From NCBI RefSeq assembly GCF_037893015.1, contig NC_133660.1, forward strand, positions 285,979,078 to 286,043,077: DNA of 64,000 nt, read 5' to 3'. A program made the translations under genes and the position numbers. This stretch comes from Macrotis lagotis. Lineage: Eukaryota > Chordata > Mammalia > Peramelemorphia > Peramelidae. A model generated the notes under the pieces. That model saw only the letters and a list, made by a program, of their open reading frames with translations. It did not search any database and was not told the origin of the DNA. Positions 1 to 11,200 of this stretch are shown in pieces (positions within the stretch are counted from its first letter, which is position 1; each line of letters opens with the position of its first letter).

Positions 1-131
1 GGTCTGCCCCAATTCAGGGCCTCAAGGACCCTGAAAAACAATTTAATGATCTTAACATGTCCTTTGGATTGATACCATTTTAACAAGAATGACTGCATTC
101 TTCCCCAACACCCCCCCCCACTTTGCCTCAC

Positions 132-3100
132 CTTTTGGCTGACGGTCAGTGGCAGCCTGAAGGTAGTGTCGGGCCTGGTCATAGTCTTGCAGGTGAAAAG
201 AGGCCACTCCTGCCCGGTATAAGGCCTTGGCATTACAAGGCTGGCGTTCTAAGACCTTCTGACTATATTCTCTTACTCGGTCATAGTTCACTGGCTCCAT
301 CTGAAGAAGACAGGCTGAGGGGACCAAAGAAGAGAAGAAAGGCCATTTGATGAATTCTTGAACAATCCTGACTTAGTTATGGTCATATTAAACAAAAGAC
401 TTTGAAAGTCAACAATTTTAAATGTCTACTCAAAACCATAAAGGCAGCTAGATGGCTCAATGGATAGACTGCTGGGCCTGGAGTCAAGAAGACCTGAGTT
501 CGGTCTGGCCTCAGACACTGCCTAGTTGTGACCTCGGACAAATCACTTAACCTCTGTCTGCCTCAGTTTTCTGATACGTAAAATGAGCTGGAGAAAGACA
601 TGACAAACCATTCTAGTAGCTCTGCCAAGAAAATCTCATGGGCAGTGTGATCCATGGAGTCATGAAGAGTCAGGCATGACTGAACAAGAAAAAGAATGTT
701 TAATATCTATGCTTTTTTCTTTTTTTGGCGGGGGAGAGGGAGGATAGACTCAGGAAATATCAGGGAAATTTCTGTACCAATGTCAACCAGCAGCTGTGCA
801 GTTTTAGAGAATGTCCCTAGAACATACAGGATGGGTCAGAGGATTGAAACCCAGGTTTCCCACTCCTGATGCCAGTCCTCAACCTCCACCAGTGTTATGT
901 GCACAGAATAGTTCAGTAGAGGCCATATCCTTGCACCTCCTCTCCTCTATGCGAATGGATGACCACTCCTCAGCTTCTTGACTTTTCATCCCTTGAGTGA
1001 GCCCTGGCTGGAATTTGCTTAGTGATCTTCCTAACACAAATCTGATCACTGACCTATCGAGTCCTTTTTACAAGGTACCACTTCTTCTGTAACTAAAAAA
1101 GAAGTGGGAACCACCTGCTGCCTCTCAGCAACCACTTATTGTGAAAACCCAGGATTAATGGATTATTAGGCTGAAGATGAAAAATCAGCTGAGCCCTGTC
1201 CCCATGACAGCTGGTCTTGTCACCCACTCTACCCTTGCAACAGAACAACCAATGCAGATGGGTGAGTAATAAAACATCTTAACCCAAGTTTTGTTCTTGG
1301 ACTGCTCTGGTGAATTATGACGCCCTGCCAAAAGAATAATGTTGGGAAAGAAAGTATGCTACAAGCAAGGCTGAGAATTATTATGTAACAAAGGGCACCC
1401 ATAGACTGTAAGCAAGTCATACCTGGGTCTCAAGAGTAGAGGCTGTCAAGTGCCAGCCTTTTCACCCTTACAAGGTGCTAGTTTAAAATTAATAGCACAC
1501 AGGGGCAGCTAGGTGGCGCAGTGATTACCTAGCTGGGGTAGCTAGATGGTGCAGTGGATAGAGCACCAGCCCTGGAGTCAGAAAGACCTGCGTTCAAATC
1601 CAGCCTCACACACTTAATAATGACCTAGCTGTGTGGCCTTGGGAAAGTCACTTAATCCCGTTGCCTTGCAAAAAATAAAATTAAATTAATAGCACATGTA
1701 GAAACCTCAGAAAATGATCAAAGGCCATATGTGGGAATCACGATGGTCTGATTTTTGATTCTCTCCCCCACCCCCAGCACTAACACAAACATCTGTCCAG
1801 CTTGGTGGTCCACACCTGTAGGTAGTCCCCTGCTGTGGAGGAGCCAAGGCAAGTCATTGGCTTTAGTTGGGGGATCCTGGACCCTCTCTGCTCTTCTCCC
1901 TCTATATTTTCTCACCTGCGGATCTCATCACCTTGCACTGCCTTAATGTCAGTTTTGATGCAAGTGATTCTCAAACCTACCTTTCCTGCCCCAATTTCTC
2001 TGCTGAACCTTCAGCTTCTTCTCTGTCTTTCTAATATCTTGAACTGGAAGTCTAGGAGATATCATAATCTCAACATGTCCAAAATGCAACCTGTTACTGT
2101 TGAGTCCCCCTAGTCATCCTTGGCTCCTGCGCTCACCCCATCCATGGGCAGTTATTTGTTAAATGCAGTTTCTCTCTTCTTAAAGCTCTCATATACTTTC
2201 CTTTTCTTCTAGGACACTGCCACCATCCTGGTACAGACTCTCATCACGTTATACCTGGGCTCTTAAGCTGCTGGTAGATCTCTCTGCCTCAAGGCTCGCC
2301 CCACGCCTCCAGTCGCCATCCCCTCTCCCATCCAATAAACAGAAGTGGCTCCCTATTACCTCTAGGATCAACTGTTCTTCAATGTCGTGTCACCACTTCC
2401 CGGCTGTCCCCCAACCCTGCACGCTTCCCTTCTTAAGCCCTTGTCCTGACTTTCTTCAAGTCTCAAAGTCCTACCTTCCCCAGAGCATCTTAATTTTAGA
2501 GCCTTTGCCAACTGTCTCTATTGATCCCATCCATCAAGATCACGTTTGCATGATGCTGCACTTGTTGCTGCCCCTGATGGACCAAGATCAGGGTTGATTT
2601 TTGTCTTTCCTTTGTCTCCAGAGCACTCAGCCTCTGGGGCGGGGGTCCCCAGGAAAGGCCTGGAAACTAGGGTCAGAACAGAGGAGCCTGAACTTGGCAT
2701 GGGCTCGGACCTTTGCCAGCCTCCACCATTTCCACTGAATGCTATTTGAGCTTTACCCTGCTCTGACAAGGCAAGATCTCAACATCTGACTTTCCGGCAA
2801 AGTGTCTGGGATCTCCAGGCCTTCTGACACAGGAGCTCCGTCTTCTGGGGTGCAACTTAAACCCCTTTCTTTTGTTTACAGAGTTTGACCTGGATACACC
2901 TCCCTCTGCCACCCCTCTTTCTAGCTTATCTGCTATTGCCTCTCCCCGGCACAAACTATCCATTCTTCTCCAGGTGGGGGCAAAGCCAATGTCTCCGTGG
3001 CACCCACAGCCTCCCGCCAGCCCCTCCACGGAGGCCTTGCTTCTGGTGTTTCACCAGCCTCCAGCCCTCTTCCGAATGACCCATTCCCGCAGGCCCAGCT

Positions 3101-4224
3101 TCACGCAGCCTTCCTTGGCTGTCTCTCTGCTGCCTTGCAGTCTACAGGTTGGCGATCTAGTAGGCACACGTCCTCGAGTCAGGAAGCCCTCGTTGCGGCT
3201 GCCCAGGCGGACCGGGCACTGGGCCTCCGGGGCTTTCCTCCTTGATGAAGGAAGGCCTTGGCGGCCCAGCTCGTCTCCGATCCCACAGGCCTTTCTCGTG
3301 TCGTTACCTCCCCACAGGTCCTCAGGGAACGGAATCATGCAGACCTGGAGGGCTGGCGCTAGTCGTCCAAAGGGCGGGACCTGGCGCTCTCACTCAAATG
3401 GCAAATCAAAACATATTGGTCCAATGAACACAAAAATGGGGTTGGCGCCCGGCCCGAACCCTCAGGTTCAGAGCTTCCTGATGCAGGGGCCCCCTAGGCG
3501 AGCCTGGGGCCACACTCTCCAAGAGCGCCCGAGGCAGGGCGCGGGTGGGCAGCTACTTTTGGGGGGAGGTTCTGGCTGGTTCTCTGGGTCCTGGACGGCG
3601 TCCTGCCCCCCCGCCTGGCTGGCCCGGTTCCGAACCCCAGGGTCCACGCGGTACAGCGGCCCGGCCCCAGCCCGGCCCCGGGCCCCCGCCCCGGCCCCCA
3701 GCACCCGCCCCGGGCCCCCGGCCCCGGCCCCAGCCCGGCCCCGGCCCCGGCCCCCGCCCCGGCCCCCAGCACCGGCCCCGACCCCCGCCCCGGCCCCAGC
3801 CCCGGCCCCGGCCCCGGCCCCGGCCCCAGCCCGGCCCCCGCCCCGGCCCCCGGCCCCCGCCCCGGCCCCCGCCCCAGCCCGGCCCCAGCCCGGCCCCCGG
3901 CCCCAGCCCGGCCCCCGGCCCCCGGCCCCAGCCCAGCACCCGCCCCGGCCCCAGCCCGGCCCCCGCCCCGGCCCCGGCTCGCTCACCCGCCAGGTTGTTG
4001 TAGCAGTCCGTCTGCGTGGCGTCCAGCGCCTGCTGCTGCTCCGGCGACAGCGCGGGGCCGCGGGCGCCCAGCGGCGGCAGCGGCGCGGGCAGGCTGGGGT
4101 CCAGGCCCCGCAGCTGCAGCAGCGCGCGGTGGTAGCGGCTCACGGCGTCGCGGTAGCGCCCCTCCCGGTAGCGCTGGTTGCCCTCCTCCTTGTACTGCCG
4201 CGCCGCCCGCAGCCTGCGCTCCAT
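132..4224 (-). CDS. TTC9C: TTC9C, tetratricopeptide repeat protein 9C (partial, exons 1-2)
   Basis: Coding exon 1 is 3987-4224 and exon 2 is 132-314 on the minus strand; the last exon lies beyond the left edge. Exon 1 starts MERRLRAARQYKEEGNQRYR and ends in TDCYNNLA with donor GTGAGC. Exon 2 starts after a CAG acceptor, completes the split Ala codon, and reads CLLQMEPVNYDRVREYSQKV to DRQPK, with donor GTGAGG. The order and residues match human TTC9C. The visible part has a basic N-terminal helix and the first two TPR motifs (YKEEGNQRYREGRYRDA; NAKALYRAGVASFHLQDYDQA). The family is a small TPR protein of about 170 residues, probably a chaperone or peptidylprolyl isomerase type adaptor; its role is little known. 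The start is the first ATG of the frame in the CpG island and matches the human N-terminus. The gene is head to head with HNRNPUL2. Confidence 0.95.
434..697 (+). mobile_element. tRNA-derived SINE with RTE-type tail (MAR1-like)
   Basis: The head is GGCAGCTAGATGGCTCAATGG, followed by a B-box-like GAGTTCGGTC. The body ends in GAGTCATGAAGAGTCAGGCA and TGACTGAAC, which resembles the 3' end of RTE/BovB LINEs and their SINEs. It is longer than the common SINE of this window, which lacks that tail. The family name is from memory. Confidence 0.75.
1502..1685 (+). mobile_element. two SINE heads in tandem (WSINE-like)
   Basis: A first SINE head (GGGGCAGCTAGGTGGCGCAG) runs for about 35 bases, reaches ATTACCTAGCTG, and is followed at once by a second, nearly complete SINE ending TTGCCTTGCAAAAAATAAA. 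The first copy looks internally deleted or interrupted. Confidence 0.8.
3655..3979. repeat. GC minisatellite (GGGGCC-like units) next to TTC9C exon 1
   Basis: About 320 bases made almost only of C and G on the plus strand, built from CCCCGG, CCCCAGC and CCCCCGC units. On the TTC9C sense strand this reads as GGGGCC, GGGGCT and GGGGCG units with dozens of runs of three or more G. It ends about 7 bases from the exon 1 donor (3986). G-quadruplex formation is likely for such a sequence but is inferred, not shown. Confidence 0.9.
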
Positions 4225-5252
4225 GGCCGCGGGAGCCCGCTGCGCCCCGGAGCCTCGCCCCGGAGCCTCCCCCCGCGGCCCGGGCCGCCCGGCGGTGCGT
4301 GGGGCGGGTGCGCGCCCCTGCGGGGCTCCGCGGAGCGCGGCGGAACCTGGGCCTGGCGCTGCCCGGGCCGCGGGGACTCCAGGGAGGCCCCCCCCCCCCC
4401 CGCGCCTCCGCGCGCTCCCGCCGCCCAATCACATCGCAGCGCTCATCGGTGCACGCGCGCCCAGGGCGAAAAGCCGCAGGCTTCGCCCCCCCCCGACCGG
4501 CACGCCGCGCGGACCAATCCGCAAGCCGTCTCCGACTGGGTCGTCCAATCAGAGAGGAAAAAGAAACCCGGCAGCGTCGGCTGTCCAATGGGGCGGAAGC
4601 CTGGGCGATTCGAGCCGCCCAATAAGGGGGGAGCGGGGCGGGAGAAAGAGAAAAGCCCGGGGTCACGAGGCCGGCCGGGGCTGGGGGGGGGGGGGCGGGC
4701 GGTGCTGCGCACTTGTTCCGGGGCTGGAGCCGCCCTCCGAGGCCTCGCGGCTGGGTGCGTGCCAAGGCCGGGAAGGGGCGGCAAAGGCGCGGAGCAGGCT
4801 CGGCTCCCGCGCCCGCGGCCTCGGGCTCGCCATGAACACCCGACTCCGCCCCGGCCGAGACAGGCCCTCCTCGCGGCGATTGGCGGAGACGGGCCAAGGG
4901 GCGGGACGAGCGGGGCAGGCCAGCCTATCCCCGTGGGCGCGCGGGAGTGGGGGGGGGACGCGAGAAGGGAGGGGTAGAAAAAGAATCCCCTCGGCGGCCC
5001 GGGGCCCGGCCCGGGGAGAGGGAGGAGGGTCGGGGGCGCGGCGGCCATGGGCCCCGGCCCGGCCTCCCCGGCGTCGCGCCGCCGGCCCCCCGCGGCCCGG
5101 GCGCACGCGGCTCGGCGGGCGGCGGGCCCGGCGGCGGCGGCGGGCCTCGCGCCTGCGCGCTGGGCCCGGGCCGGCGGCTGGCGGGGGGGCCGGCGGGGGG
5201 GAGGAGGCGGGGGAGGAGGCGGCGGCGGGAGGCGGAGGCGGCGGCGGCGGCG
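4225..5252. promoter_or_regulatory. Bidirectional CpG-island promoter TTC9C / HNRNPUL2
   Basis: The 1.03 kb between the two divergent start codons is very GC-rich and full of CpG. It carries six CCAAT boxes: forward at 4425, 4514, 4545, 4585 and 4619, and one inverted (ATTGG) at 4879. Spacing of about 30-40 bases among the middle four fits NF-Y binding arrays. There is no TATA box. Both flanking genes are broadly expressed types, which suits such a promoter. The TSS positions cannot be read from the sequence. Confidence 0.85.
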
Positions 5253-8200
5253 ATGGAGGTGAAGCGGCTGAAAGTGACCGAGCTGCGGTCGGAGCTGCAG
5301 CGCCGGGGCCTGGACTCGCGCGGCCTCAAGGTGGACCTGGCGCAGCGGCTGCAGGAGGCGCTGGACGCCGAGATGCTGGGGGGCGAGGCGGGCGCGGCGC
5401 CGGCGCGGCCCGGGGCGGAGGCCGCGCGGAGCCCGGCCGGGGAGCGGGCGGACGAGGACGCCGACGCGGCGGACGCGGACGAGGACGAGGACGAGGACGA
5501 GGACGCGGCGGGGGAGGGGGCCGGGCCCGGGCCCGGGGCGGCCGAGGAGGACGCGGCGGCGGCGCTGCTGCTGCTGGAGGACGAGGCCGAGCCCGCGGGG
5601 CCCCCCGCCGCCGCCCCGCCGGCCCCGGCCATGGCGGCGCCCGCCTCGCCGCCGCCCGGCCCGGCCCCGGAGCCCGAGGCCCCCGAGGCGCCCGAGGCCG
5701 GCCCCCGCGCTCCGCCGGGTAAGCAGCGGCCGCCGCGCCGCGAGGCCCCGCCGGGACGCCCCCCGCGCGCGCGGCTCCCCCCGGGCCCCTGGGGGAGGGG
5801 CTCCCTGGGCTCCTGGGGGGTCCCGGCCGCGGTGGAGGCGCCCCGCATTCTGCAGTCGGATGGGCAAGGCCGGGGGGCCGCCTGCCCGAAGCCCCCGACC
5901 CCCCGAAGACGGCCAGCGCCCCCGCGGCCCTCCTGCCCGCCCCGGGATGCACGCGGGTCTCCCAGACCCGCCCGGCCTACCTGTGGCGCGCCCCTTCCCC
6001 GAGGAGCCCACGCGGCCGGGGCAGCGGCCGCCCCGCCATGCCCCCTCCATGGGCTGTCAGGCCCTTCGTGAACCGCTGGGATGATGCTCTGGGGGAGCCA
6101 GTGAACGTGGCGGACCCCGGGGCCTCGCCTCGCCTTCCTTCTGTTGGAACGAGAGCCTTTGTGGGGGACCTGGCGGGGCAGGGGGCCTTCTAAATAGCGG
6201 GGGTCTCGGGAAACTTGTTGAAATGTGGGTGATTGGGGGTGCAGGGAGGTGGCCGACCTGGAGGATCGGTCAAGGTGTGCTGGGGGGGGGGGGCTGTCTT
6301 CTTAAATGGCCTTTGAGCCGGACCGGTTCTTTCAGGAAGCAGGTGTTTCGAGCCTTTCCAAATAAATAGGCCCAGCTTTCCTTACCGACTAACTGAGCCT
6401 CTCCTATGTATAATACTCTGTAATAAGGAGATGGACAAACGGAAAACGCCCCGCGGCCCAGCTGGTCACTATTCAGTGGCCCGGAATATCAATTAATCAT
6501 TTAGCCTTAGTCATAGGAGGGCTCAGGTAACTACGTCCCAATTAAAAGAGCAAAGATGAGGTTCTCTCTTTTCCAAATACCATAGCTTCACAGTAGTCAT
6601 TTTTTCAAAATCCAGTTCATCGTTTTTAAAATCAATGAGGGCTCAAAAGGAGAAAGTGCCTCCCTGCCCTAAGTTGTGTGCACCAAATCGGCAGGATTAT
6701 TTATGGGTCTCTTGTGACTTGTGCTGTGCCCTCACAACTTTCACTTAAAACCATGATAAAAATATAGCCTTGTCTCATGCACCTGGATTCATCTGCTATT
6801 TGTAGGGAAGCTGTGGCCACACATTTTTAAATTGGAGGAAGGAACTTCTATTTAATTGAGCCCAATTTGTTAGTGAATATAAATGTTAGAACTAGGTGGT
6901 GCTGTAGAGTGGAGTCAGGGGGACCTGAGTTCAAATTCAGCCCCAGGCACTTAATAATTCCCTAGCTGTGTGGCCTTGGACAAATCACTTAACCCATTGC
7001 CTTGCAAAAACCGCAAAAGAAAAAAACAACAACCAACTAACCTGTCCAACTGGAATCCCAGTAGGGTTCAACTTAAATTAATCGTGTGACGTTTAACCTT
7101 TCTGTAGTCATTCATCAAAATTGTACATTTCCTTCTAGGTAAAGAAATAAGAAAAGGGAAAAAAACAAGTTCTCATTATTTTAATAATCAGACTCTAAGA
7201 TGCAAATGGACCATTGTGAGAAGGATTCCTTTGGTTATGGAAGTTTCAAGACCACTCTCCAGGCAGCCTGGGATATGATGGTTGAAGACTTTGTTAAATT
7301 TCCTCAAATTTCCATCCTTTTTATAGGAGATGAGGAGGAGAGTGAGAAGTCAAAACCCACCAGTTCCAATGGTGAGCGTCGTGGGGTCAAAAGACAGCGA
7401 GATGAGAAGGAAGAACATGGCAGGGCTTACTATGAGTTTCGAGAAGAGGCATATCACAGTCGGTAAGAGGGAGCTCCTCTGCCCTAGCCCCTGATGGAAA
7501 CTACTTTCTGCTAAGATTTGACATTCTCAGGGTGGCTAGCTGGCATAGTGGATAGAGTATCAGCCCTGGAGTCAGGAGTACCTGAGTTCAAATCCAGCCT
7601 CAGACACTTAATAAATATCCAGCCGTGTGGCCTTGGGCAAGCCACTTAACCCCATTTGCCTTGCAAAAAAAACCTGGAAAAAAAAACTCCAGGGTTTACC
7701 AGTAGGGTAGCCTAGTTATTTGTAAGAAGGCAACACTTAATTCCTTCAAAAGTAAAGTATAGTGGCAGCTAGGTGATGCAGTGGATAGAACACTGACCCT
7801 GGAGTCAGGAGTACCTGAATTCAGATCCCGCCTCAGATACTTAAGTACACTTTTGTCACTGGCTGCAAGTTCATACAAGTATTAATCAGAGAAGTGGACA
7901 TGGTTGGTCAAAACTGTGCTGTTTTTTTTCTCTCCTGTGTAGTTCCAAGTCTCCACCACCCCCTGAAGAAGAGGCCAGAGATGAGGAAGAAGATCGGACT
8001 CTTGTGAACCTAGATACGTGTATGTAAGAGACAGAAGAGATGGCAGTGTTGACCAGGAGGCCTTCTGTGTCCTCTCTCATACTAGAAGTTAATTTGGTAT
8101 CTAAGCACAAAACAACTTGGAAAGCTTAGGCTGTGAGGTCATCTATTCTCACTGGAAGAGAAGTGTGTAATTGGGTGTGTTTTGATGCTTAGCTATAACG

Positions 8201-11200
8201 GTGGTATCTCCCACTGGATTGACATCAATTGTTCCTTCCTAACAGATACCTCCGACCTCCATTTTCAAGTGAGCAAGGACCGTTATGGGGGCCAGCCACT
8301 TTTCTCAGAGAAATTTCCCACTCTTTGGTCTGGAGCAAGAAGCACCTACGGAGTGACGAAGGGAAAAGTCTGTTTTGAGGCCAAGGTGGGGCAGCCGCTC
8401 ATGAGACTCATTCCTCCTACTGTTCCCTTCCCAATGAGAGACCCATCAACTCCCCGCTAGGGCCCAAGGCCCTGAGTCCCCAAAAAGAGCCGGCCCTGGG
8501 AGTTGTGGCTCAAGGTCCTGGAGAGGTGTGCCACTGAGGCAGCATTTGAGTCTCTGAGCTTCTATTCTGGGACGCCCAGGTATTGCTGGGGAGGTGGGCC
8601 CAGTGACTAAGTCTTCCCTTTCTGACTTGGACAGGTCACACAGAATCTGCCACTGAAAGAAGGCTGTACTGAGGCTTCCCTCTTGAGAGTTGGATGGTCT
8701 GTTGACTTCTCCTGCCCACAACTTGGTAAAATCCCTTTCCCCTTCCCCTCATACCTGGATGTCTGGCAGGGGAGGGCGACTTCTGGGGAGGTAACTCTGC
8801 TCCTCTGTTCTAGGTGAAGATGAATTTTCTTATGGCTTCGATGGCCGGGGGCTAAAGGCAGAAAATGGGCAGTTTGAGGAATATGGCCAGGCCTTTGGGG
8901 AAAATGATGTCATTGGCTGCTTTGCCGTAAGTCTTTCTGAGAGCAGTCCATTGATTGAAGGCTGTAGGCAGCAAGGGCATGGCGTCGGGGGAAGGATGTT
9001 GGGCAAGTGCTTTGATTTCTCGGTGAGGTGCCCATCCTCCTGACTGACCAGTGGGGTCTTGCTTCTAATATCAGTGATTTGATTGTGGGGAAATTCAGTG
9101 AGAGAAACATTTTTTCCTCCTTCTACCCAAATCCTGAGCAGCCAACTCAAGCCGTGCCATGTTGCTTGTCATTGTTCATCACAGAATTTCGAAAGTGAGG
9201 AGGTGGAACTCTCTTTCTCTAAAAATGGAGACGATCTGGGTATAGCTTTCCGGATCAGCAAGGAGTCCTTGAATGAGCGGCCTCTCCTGCCTCATGTCCT
9301 CTGCAAAAACTGTGTGGTAGAGCTCAACTTTGGTCAGAAGGAGGAGCCTTTCTTCCCCTCTCCTGAGGAGTTTGTGTTCATCCATGCTGTGCCAGTGGAG
9401 GAGCGGGTTCGAACTGCAATGCCTCCTAAGACTTCAGAGGAGTGTGAGGTACGGGAAGCCAAGGTGGTGCTGACCCAAGAAGCTTCCCCTCGTGGGTGTG
9501 AGTGAGCACGTATGAGAGTTGGGGGGCGTTGTCAGGACTGTCTGGGCCCTGGGACCCCTTACCCATTACAAATCTGTCACTCTGGCTCTGCAGGTCTTAC
9601 TGATGGTGGGTCTGCCTGGGGCTGGAAAGACCTGGTGGGCCTTGAAACACGCACAAGAGCATCCTGAGAAAAGATACAATGTGCTGGGAGCAGAGGCTGT
9701 GCTGAGTCAGATGAGGGTGAGTAGGAGAGGCTTGGGCACCAGGGGGGCCCCAAGGTTCTGAGGTGGAGAGTGAGGTATTTAGGGTTTGTCTCCATTTCAG
9801 ACAAAGGGGCCTGAGGAGCCAGAGATGGACCCCAAGAGTCGGGACCTTTTGGTACAGCAAGCCTCCCAGTGCCTTAGCAAGCTGGTCCAGGTGGCTTCGA
9901 GGACAAAAAGAAACATCATCCTGGACCAGGTATCTTTCCTACCTGGCACTCTTCCTGTAGCTGAGGTGGCAGCCCTTCTCAGGCAGAGCTCTGGGACCCT
10001 CCCTGAGCCAGCCGGCCTTCAAGCCAGTCCGTTTCTGGAACATTCTGCCCTTCCCCTCTCCTGGGCAGCAGCTGCCCAAGGGTAAAGCAGATGTGGCTTT
10101 CTGCTCTCATCCCCAGTGTAACGTGTACAACTCGGGCCAACGGCGGAAGCTGCTCCTCTTTAAGACCTTCTCTCGAAAAGTGGTGGTGATTGTGCCCAAA
10201 GAAGAGGACTGGAAGAAGAGGCTGGAGCTAAGGAAGGAGGTGGAGGGGGACGACGTGCCGGACACTGTCATGTTGGAGATGAAAGGTGCGCTCGGGGCAT
10301 TCTAGAACTCAACTTGGAGCTGAAGGGAGAGCGATAGGGGATGAGAGTGCAGCTGCAGCCACAGGATGGCTGGCCTCCTCCCGCCAGGGCTTTGGAGCTC
10401 TTGGTGGGGGAGTTCATTGTAGGGAGCTGAGCTCCAGGCCCAGGCAGCCCCAGGTCTGATGTTGTTGCTGACTGTTTAGGGATGCTGAGTTGAGGAGGTG
10501 TCCAGATGGACAGGCCCTTGGGGTAAAGGGATCTGGATCCAGAGGTGCCTTCTGACCCTCCCAGGAATTCTGATTGTTGTTCTGAGTAAAAAGGTTGTTC
10601 ACACTATGAAATGTCAGGGGATCCTTGTCAAGTTGAGATGGGTTAACAGGAAAGTTTGTTCCACTCCCCAAAAGACCTTTTGCCTTTATCCCTGGAACAA
10701 TGCTGGGTTGAGGCCTTGAGCGTGTTTTGTTCTTCCTGGTCTCAGTTTGTCCAGGTTTTGAGGAAAAAAGAAAGGGAATTGGCCTAAAAAAAAAATCATG
10801 CTTTTCCCTCCCCAGAAGGGGGCGCCAGAGGCGGTCCCCCAGACTGGAAGGGGGTGTGGGCCCCCCCAGCTGCCCCAAGGGGTATTGGAGAGCAAATGAC
10901 TTTTTATGTGGTTATTTCAGTTTCTGGAATTTCTTGGAAGCCTTTGCTTTCTAACCTTTGGATAAGCAAGACCAAAGTCAATAGGATTGATCTGCAGGAG
11001 CAGCCTTAGTTCAGCAGGGAGATCGGGGCCCCCTAGGAGCTGGGCACAGGCCAAATGCCTTAGTTTGCAGATAGGTCAAAGGAAACCAGGGGGATGGGGT
11101 TTAGCAGCTCCCTCTGTTTGCAGAGAGCCCTAAATTTGGCATCCCAAATTTAGGGTCAGCCATTGGGGGGGGGGGTATAAGAGTTTGCAGGGCTGGTGAT

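Larger units (their letters stand above)
315..3654 (-). other. TTC9C intron 1 (interior)
   Basis: About 3.3 kb of intron between the two visible TTC9C exons. It contains SINEs at 434-697 and 1502-1685. Between about 1700 and 3600 I see unique-looking, moderately GC-rich sequence. Open frames there are not supported by codon use, homology or splice structure. I recognise no other gene. Confidence 0.7.

Noticed and set aside
2872-4977. Open frame of 701 codons on the plus strand
   Set aside because: It runs through intron sequence, the GC minisatellite and antisense of TTC9C exon 1. It is Pro/Ala/Arg low complexity with no family match; long frames are expected in such GC-rich DNA.
4443-6050. 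Long minus-strand frame of 535 codons across the HNRNPUL2 promoter and exon 1
   Set aside because: Antisense to a well-supported coding exon and built of Pro/Arg/Gly low complexity; a shadow frame in a CpG island.
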